Shown: positions 58,656-64,000 of the stretch, one piece after another | Layout: each line of letters opens with the position of its first letter | How positions within the stretch are numbered: the stretch's first letter is position 1 | Origin: Triatoma infestans | Lineage: Eukaryota > Arthropoda > Insecta > Hemiptera > Reduviidae | DNA length: 64,000 nucleotides | Reading direction: 5' to 3' | Assembly (NCBI GenBank): GCA_011037195.1 | Contig: JAAEAF010001118.1 | Span: 124,001 to 188,000, forward strand | The notes under the pieces: model-generated | Databases searched by the model: none | Told to the model about the DNA's origin: nothing | Seen by the model: the letters and a program-made list of their open reading frames with translations, nothing else | Made by a program: the position numbers and the translations under genes

Positions 58656-59190
58656 ACTATGTAAAAACTGGCCCATGCAGAGGAAGAGATGGTGCTTGGT
58701 TGGTGTCGAATTCGGACTGTATGCTGCGTGAATAGGGAGCTCAAAATTCAAATCTTCGATTACCGAGAACGTGATGTGTGCGGCCTTGCGTTGCCTTGAA
58801 GATGTACACATTCCCAGTTATCTCAAGAAGGATATTTTTTATCCAAAACTGTGTGCACGTGTCCTAACTGAGTAGAGTAGAGTACAATTCGGGTGTAAAT
58901 AGCATGCCCGTCAGAAACTAGCTCAAAATGAATGACGGCCTCCTGGATGGATCCACCACATGCACAGCGTAAATTTTTTCTCAAAACTCTCTGGCCTGAT
59001 CTAATCCATTGGTTTTGTTTGTTTCTTGTCGAAATAAAACCATTTTTTTTTTTTATCGCAAGTAATAATTCGTTCGATGATACAAAAATCACTCAGCTTT
59101 TGCATAAAGATTTTACAGGCATCAAAACTCAGCATGCGGCTTTGTTGGGGCGTAAATTAATGTGGATTTTTCGGCTGCTTTTACAAGTGG

Positions 59191-59893
59191 CGGTTTATGA
59201 TTGAATGGGACATGTCCTAATTCACATGAAAGTTTTTTTGGTACTGGTTTAAATATTTGTAGTGGTGGCTAGCACATTACTTACATAATTTGACTGGAAA
59301 AATGGACAACTATATAATATATTGCTGGACAAATCAGAATAAATTTATGTTATTTCCAATTTTATAAAAAAATGAATAATCTTTTAATTATCACTTAAAG
59401 ATACAAAAATCTGCGAAAAGTATTTCTATTCATTTGAGAAATTTTAGTTTTACAACTATGAAACATAAAGGGAATCGATAAATTCCAAAGTCCTAAGCAC
59501 ATCTTCAGGCCACTAGGATCTAGAATATTTGCTAAAAATATTAATAATATAAAAAGAGAGAAAAGAGACGTTACCATAGTCTATTTTCCTACGGCTACAG
59601 ATTTCTTTTTTTATTTAAACCACCATCCTACATATCCGGTGCAGATAAATCAGTTTCCAAAATAGTTTTTACAATCAATCAATCAATTAATTAAAGAATT
59701 TATAAATTACTCAACACTTTTTTTTTTGTATATATGAGTTTACATTGTATAAGGACTTTATTTTCTTATAATAAACATTCCAAAAAAACTAATTAAGCAT
59801 ACAATTAAATCAATTTCCAGTATTAGGAAATATGTCCCTGGGTTATGCGTAAAACTTTCTTATACTCATTTCATAATTAAGAAAAAAAAAAAA
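59191..59893. other. A+T-rich spacer
   Basis: No named feature. Confidence 0.4.
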
Positions 59894-60697
59894 TCAAATT
59901 TTATTTTAATTTTATTTACACAACTTTCTCTTACTCCAGTTCTCAAAATTAATATTGACAAATTATATCAGAGACATTTTCCATGGTTCCCTGCTTCATG
60001 GAAAACCATCTATATATTTCTAATTAATTTTCTTTGGATGATAGAATTGTATAATGAAATATGATAGCACTTTAGAGAAAAACATTACCCCAACCCTCCC
60101 CTAAAAAAGTGCCCTTAAATGAATTTCCCCAGAGAAATGTTTTAAATAAAAGTTGGTAGATCTTTGTATGTTTAGTTTATATAAGAAGTTACCAAGAAAC
60201 TTCGTCGGAGTCCTTTTTTTGAGAAAAACGCGAAATAGTGGAAAATTCATTTGGTAAAGTGGTAAAGTAAACGCACTTCCGGTTATCCGATTTTTTTTTC
60301 ACAAACTCGGAATTTCAACCACATATTCAATTCTAATTAACATTATTTAGATGACGGAATTGTCTAATAAACTGAAATAGCACTTTAGATGAAAAACCTA
60401 ACACCACCCCTCCCCCATTAGCACCCTTAAATGAATTTTTCCAGAGAAATATTTCAAATAAAAGTTGTAGCTCGTTGTATGTGTAGTTGATATATCAAGT
60501 TTAAAGAAAATCGTCGGAGCCATTTTTGAGAAAAACGCAAAAAAGTAAAAAACAAAAAAAAACTAGTAAAGTGGTACTTCCGGTTGAGGAATTTTGACAG
60601 GTACCTGACAGATCCCATGATGATACCTAAACGGAATATTAAGTTTCAACTTTCTACGGTTTTTCGTTTTTTGAGCTATCTGTTCACATACATACAT

Positions 60698-60745
<48 letters not shown>

Positions 60746-60865
60746 CATTTGCTAAAAACCACTTTTTTGGACTCAAGGGACCTCAAAACTGATATTTCCG
60801 GTGAAAACTCGATATCGAAAATTTGACACGATTACAATACGTCCTTACTAGGAGTAAGAGAAAGT
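59894..60865 (+). mobile_element. HINE-like element, near full length (copy 17)
   Basis: The 5' end is diverged (TTTACACAACTTTCTCTTAC at about 59932). ACTTCCGG sites lie at 60275 and 60576, 301 bp apart. (CA)n occupies 60703-60732. The 3' end is ideal: TTTCCGGTGAAAACTCGATA, GACACGATTACAATAC, hairpin TTACTAGGAGTAAGAG and AAGT at 60865 before AAAAA. Open frames over the (CA)n are spurious. Confidence 0.85.
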
Positions 60866-61764
60866 AAAAATACCTACAGAATAATATATGGTCTTAATAA
60901 AAAAAGTTCTATTACAAAAAGTAAATAATTCGGTAAATTGAATTTTAGTAGAGCCTAATGGCATATCAAACAGCTTACAGACTCGTAATTTTTAGGCTGT
61001 AGCAAATATAGAAAACAAGGTTTTTGCCTTTCTAAACACTTACTTGCCTAATAATAATTTTGTATATATAACTATATTGTTTAAAATGTATTATTGGTCT
61101 TCTACAGTGTATTTATGCTAGATGAAACGAAAAAAGAAGCAAAGCAAATATCGTCAACAAATTATAAGACCAACAGTCTCATAGTGTAGAAGAAACTTTA
61201 GGATAGAAAGTGTTGCAAACGTGCTTTTGCAACAGATGACGACCACATAAGCGGCTGTAATGAAGCAAACCCCGTCGAACTACTAGAAAGGTTGCAGTTC
61301 ATTTTTAAAATGTGCTACTACATTCTGACCATCGGAAACATGCCAGCTAATGATGATGCCTTAAATCAATTGAATGAAAATAAAATAATAGTGCCCTTCT
61401 TTCACATTTTATAAATGATTTGGATCTTGATCACTTTATAAGGTTGAAATGTATTCTCAAAGAATATAAATGGCGCACAGTGATTGGCTGGAACCTAAAC
61501 TTTTTTCCTAAAACCGAAAAGCCATGATCACGTTCCATTCACAAGTAAAAACCATTGGCTATAAATTCTCTTGACTTGTTTGAACATCAACAAGATAGAG
61601 AAGTATTGTCACAACAAACTATCAGAATGCAAGCAAAAAAAAAAAGCTGCGAAAACTCCAGTAATTTTTCACTGATAGTGCATGACAAAATGTTGATAGA
61701 TTCTGGAAATTAAATGACTAGGCCAGGAAAATCTATCTTAACTTACCAACACATTGCCCACAAT
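60866..61764. other. unassigned spacer
   Basis: A stretch at 61120-61500 has moderate G+C and several short open pieces, but I cannot name a family. Confidence 0.3.
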
Positions 61765-62150
61765 GGGGTGTCTGTTGCATGCATTTACTTGGGGAGTAGC
61801 GACCCCATGGATTACCACTGCTCAGTACTCCATGCACTTCGACAGAACAGTACCACAATACACTTACACTACATACATTACTCATTACAGACAAAGACAA
61901 ACACAGTACACAAAGTAGAGTCTCCGTCCCTAGTTAATTGAGCAAAAGAGAAGGAAGGGATTACCTCAGTGGTAGCGCGCTGGAGTAGCAACGCGGATAT
62001 CCTGGATTCGAATACGGAATAAGTCTGGTGATGGCCAGTGTTGTCTGTAACTAGAGAACACTGCTCGGAGGCCGGCAGTGCACTGAGAAGGCTCCGTGGG
62101 GTCACAATAGATCTTTCAGGTTGCAGTGCAATAATCCTCTGCATCTGCCC
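61765..62150 (+). mobile_element. composite Ala-tRNA-like SINE (copy 4)
   Basis: Complete upstream module from GGGGTGTCTGTTGCATGC, a box A-like TTACCTCAGTGG (61961-61972), GGAGTAGCAACGCGGA, box B GGATTCGAATA (62004-62014) and the body to GCAATAATCCTCTGCATCTG. Part of the body after box B is deleted. Confidence 0.8.
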
Positions 62151-62355
62151 ACCAAGACATTCTGTGCAGAATGTTTTTAAGTGATGGAATTTTCAAAATT
62201 GCATTTAGAGAATTTAACGTTGTCAAAATTCAAAAATTGTTACTTTTTCTAAGGTAGAAATACTAGAATTCATTTTTTGTCATTGCGATTAAAAAGAAAC
62301 AAAAATTGATTGTGCACGATTTCTTAAATAGATTTAAATTCGTAAGTTTTACAAA

Positions 62356-62583
62356 AGAAAGGAATAGCTAAGTTGTTAGCGTACTGGACTACTGGACTCC
62401 CACGTGGAGGACACGAGTTCGAGTCCAGCTGTGCTACCCGTAGATTTTTTCTTCCTAGGAGCCTCTATCGCTCACTGTCCGGTGATGGACAGTGCTGTCT
62501 GTAACGAGAGACAGTGCACTGAGAAGACTTCGGGCGCAAATGACCATAGATGTTGTCGCGCCTTAAATTAAAAAAAAATAATA
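62356..62583 (+). mobile_element. short SINE with A-rich tail
   Basis: AGCTAAGTTGTTAGCGTACTG (diverged box A), GACACGAGTTCGAGTCCAGC (box B), GTGCTACCCGTAGATTTTTTC, CGGTGATGGACAGTGCTGTC and an A-rich end. The 31865-31985 fragment matches its second half. Confidence 0.75.
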
Positions 62584-63360
62584 AAAATTTTTACATTTCA
62601 CAGACCGCAATAGTTGTTTAGATGACGATATTTGGATATGCTGGAAATTACTCGACAGATAACTGATTAACTTGAGATTAACTTTATATAATTAAACGAA
62701 ATTAAAATAAAATTTTCAGATTAAATTCAAAATTTGTACTAATTCATGAAACTCAGAAGGGTTTGAAAGCCACTGCAAACATGTTTTGAAAAATTCATAA
62801 AAAGGTGATATTCTTCTGTGAAGGGATGAAGGCTCATTTAGGCAAAACATTTTCGTTCGTTGAACGTTGTAGGCAATATCTGGCCAAAATCAAATGAAAT
62901 TAGGGTTTTCCTCAAAATGGAATATTTTGACCTGATGCGCTTCGAAGGACCCCTGCTGTTTTAAACTAAAATTATGTCAAGAAGAAGTAATATGGAAAGA
63001 AAAATTTCGTCAAAAGATGCTTCCTGCACCACTCTACCACAGCCTTAGAATGTGCCAATGATGCTACTAACTGATACTCACTCCTCTAAACGACGTAATT
63101 CTACTTTACGCAATAAGCTTCCATTCAAGCTTTCAAGGATTTTCTATATAAATATGGGCCTTCTTCGGAGTCCTATCAGTCTTCAACCAGTTTTAAAAAG
63201 ATCACAAAAGTCTGTAACCACTCTTCACCTATTTAACAATTCTTACAGTCATCACATGAAGTTATGTTCGGCCTACGTAATCCATTAGTCGCTATCTCTC
63301 TATAAGTAGCCTTTACTTATAATATGTTTACTCAGTAAAACAGTGAATACAATTGTGAGT
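62584..63360. other. unassigned spacer
   Basis: The open frame at 63052-63288 has a Leu/Ser/Arg-rich product without a recognised domain and could be a retroelement tail; not assigned. Confidence 0.35.
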
Positions 63361-63372
63361 AACAGTATCAAT

Positions 63373-63979
63373 TTTGGGAATGAGGAGGTGGATAGGTTTG
63401 CCAAATTAGGCGCCTCTCTTCCTTCTATTGGTCCCCAGCCTGCTGTTGGCCTGTCTTCTGGCACATGTCTGTCAGGCCTCCAGACATGGAGAGCTTCACA
63501 GCATTCATCCTTATGGATGAGCTCTGTTGGTTTCGGCAGTCCAAAATGCTCATCGGGGGTCCGGACAAGGCCATTAGTGAGACATGGCTGTGATTTTCGG
63601 AGCGCTCTCGGGTATCTGGTTGGATCTCTTACTGGGCATTGTGCTTTAAGGAGACATCTCTACATAATGGGGCTCATGCCGGATCCCTTTTTTGTGGAGT
63701 CTGAGACAGAGGAGGAAACACCCATCCATCTTATGACTGATTGCCTGGGTTGTGAGGAAATTAGATTCAGGACCTTTGGTTGGAATAGGATGTCTGTGGA
63801 AGAAGCTTAGGCTATTTCCGCTTAAGGTTATTATCCGATTTATTCGGACTGCGGTGAATCTTAGATGGATTTGATCCGGGTCTGGATTTTTGTTCTAGAC
63901 CCGGTTGGGGTAGCTATATGGGCCCAGTGAGGCTTTGGATAGCGTAGGGTTTCTCTCCCCACAGACAAATAATAATAAT
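63373..63979 (+). mobile_element. RNase H-type LINE, family A (copy 3)
   Basis: 5'-truncated at FGNEEVDRFAK and ending in (AAT)n. AACAGTATCAAT at 63361-63372 and 63980-63991 is the 12-bp duplication. The C-terminal part continues through GPQPAVGLSSGTC and a TGHCALRRHLYIMGL region to EEETPIHLMTDC, with the first two knuckle cysteines lost (FVESETEEE). Close to copy 2. Confidence 0.9.
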
Positions 63980-64000
63980 AACAGTATCAATATTGTGGTT

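Larger units (their letters stand above)
57780..59190 (-). pseudogene. mariner transposase (copy 4), split by a LINE
   Basis: Minus strand from 59190 down: an ACKIFMQKLSDFCIIERIIT stretch leading to DKKKWFYFD (first catalytic region), LRKNLRCACGG-like GSIQEAVIHFELVSDGHAI, then FELPIHAAYSPNSTPTKHHLFL with GQFLH (a diverged PPYSPDLAPTDYHLF region). The LINE at 57998-58655 cuts in after GQFLHS. On the other side TIDEFKL..KNDAYISRGVSFK continues the C-terminus. Several stops and frame changes. Terminal repeats were not located. Confidence 0.7.

Noticed and set aside
58823..59204. Two overlapping opposed genes
   Set aside because: The minus frame is part of a mariner transposase remnant and the plus frame is its shadow.
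60563..60826. Coding frames with His-Thr or Cys-Val repeats
   Set aside because: Translations of a (CA)n microsatellite in a HINE-like element.

Overview
The window looks like repeat-dense intergenic DNA from an insect, possibly a hemipteran, although the order is inferred and no species marker is present. The grounds are very high A+T, no bacterial-style operons, a DM4/DM12-type secreted protein gene, several mariner copies, arthropod-style core promoter spacing, and LINE, SINE and LTR families of arthropod type. No rRNA, CRISPR array or functional tRNA gene was found.

Only one intact host-type gene can be defended. It lies at 32791-33468 (+) and encodes a 225-residue secreted or membrane-anchored DM4/DM12-like protein in one exon. 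It has a TATA box and initiator at canonical spacing and a polyadenylation signal. A weak candidate for the last exon of another gene touches the left edge (1-108).

Much of the rest is layered transposon debris. (1) About seventeen copies or fragments belong to one roughly 0.9-1 kb non-autonomous family. Its structure is 5'-TC start, subterminal inverted repeats, a terminal hairpin, and tandem ~300 bp modules each carrying CCGGAAGT. It resembles Helentron-associated (DINE-1/HINE) elements. (2) RNase H-bearing LINE 3' ends of four families lie at 4.4-5.7, 14.1, 27, 40, 44.8-45.4, 58 and 63.4 kb; several have exact or near-exact target-site duplications. Other LINEs are an RTE-like copy (8.6-10 kb), a Jockey-like fragment (16.3-17 kb), a second RT fragment (11-12.4 kb), and a long ORF1+endonuclease LINE (35.6-39.2 kb) broken by three later insertions. 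(3) There are four mariner copies: 1494-2831, 7.2-7.5 kb, 41.8-43.6 kb and 57.8-59.2 kb. (4) Solo LTRs of several families include a TG...CA family with four copies. (5) tRNA-derived SINEs of Ala-like and Glu-like types include a composite form with its own upstream module. (6) Other pieces are a Helitron 3' end with helicase remnants, a PIF/Harbinger-like MITE and long foldback repeats.

Because the insertions are nested with readable duplications, a relative age order can be inferred. The HINE-like and mariner copies are older. LTRs, the MITE and the RNase H LINEs landed in them later. Nothing here looks like an undescribed multigene system; the most distinctive items are the modular HINE-like family and the composite SINE.
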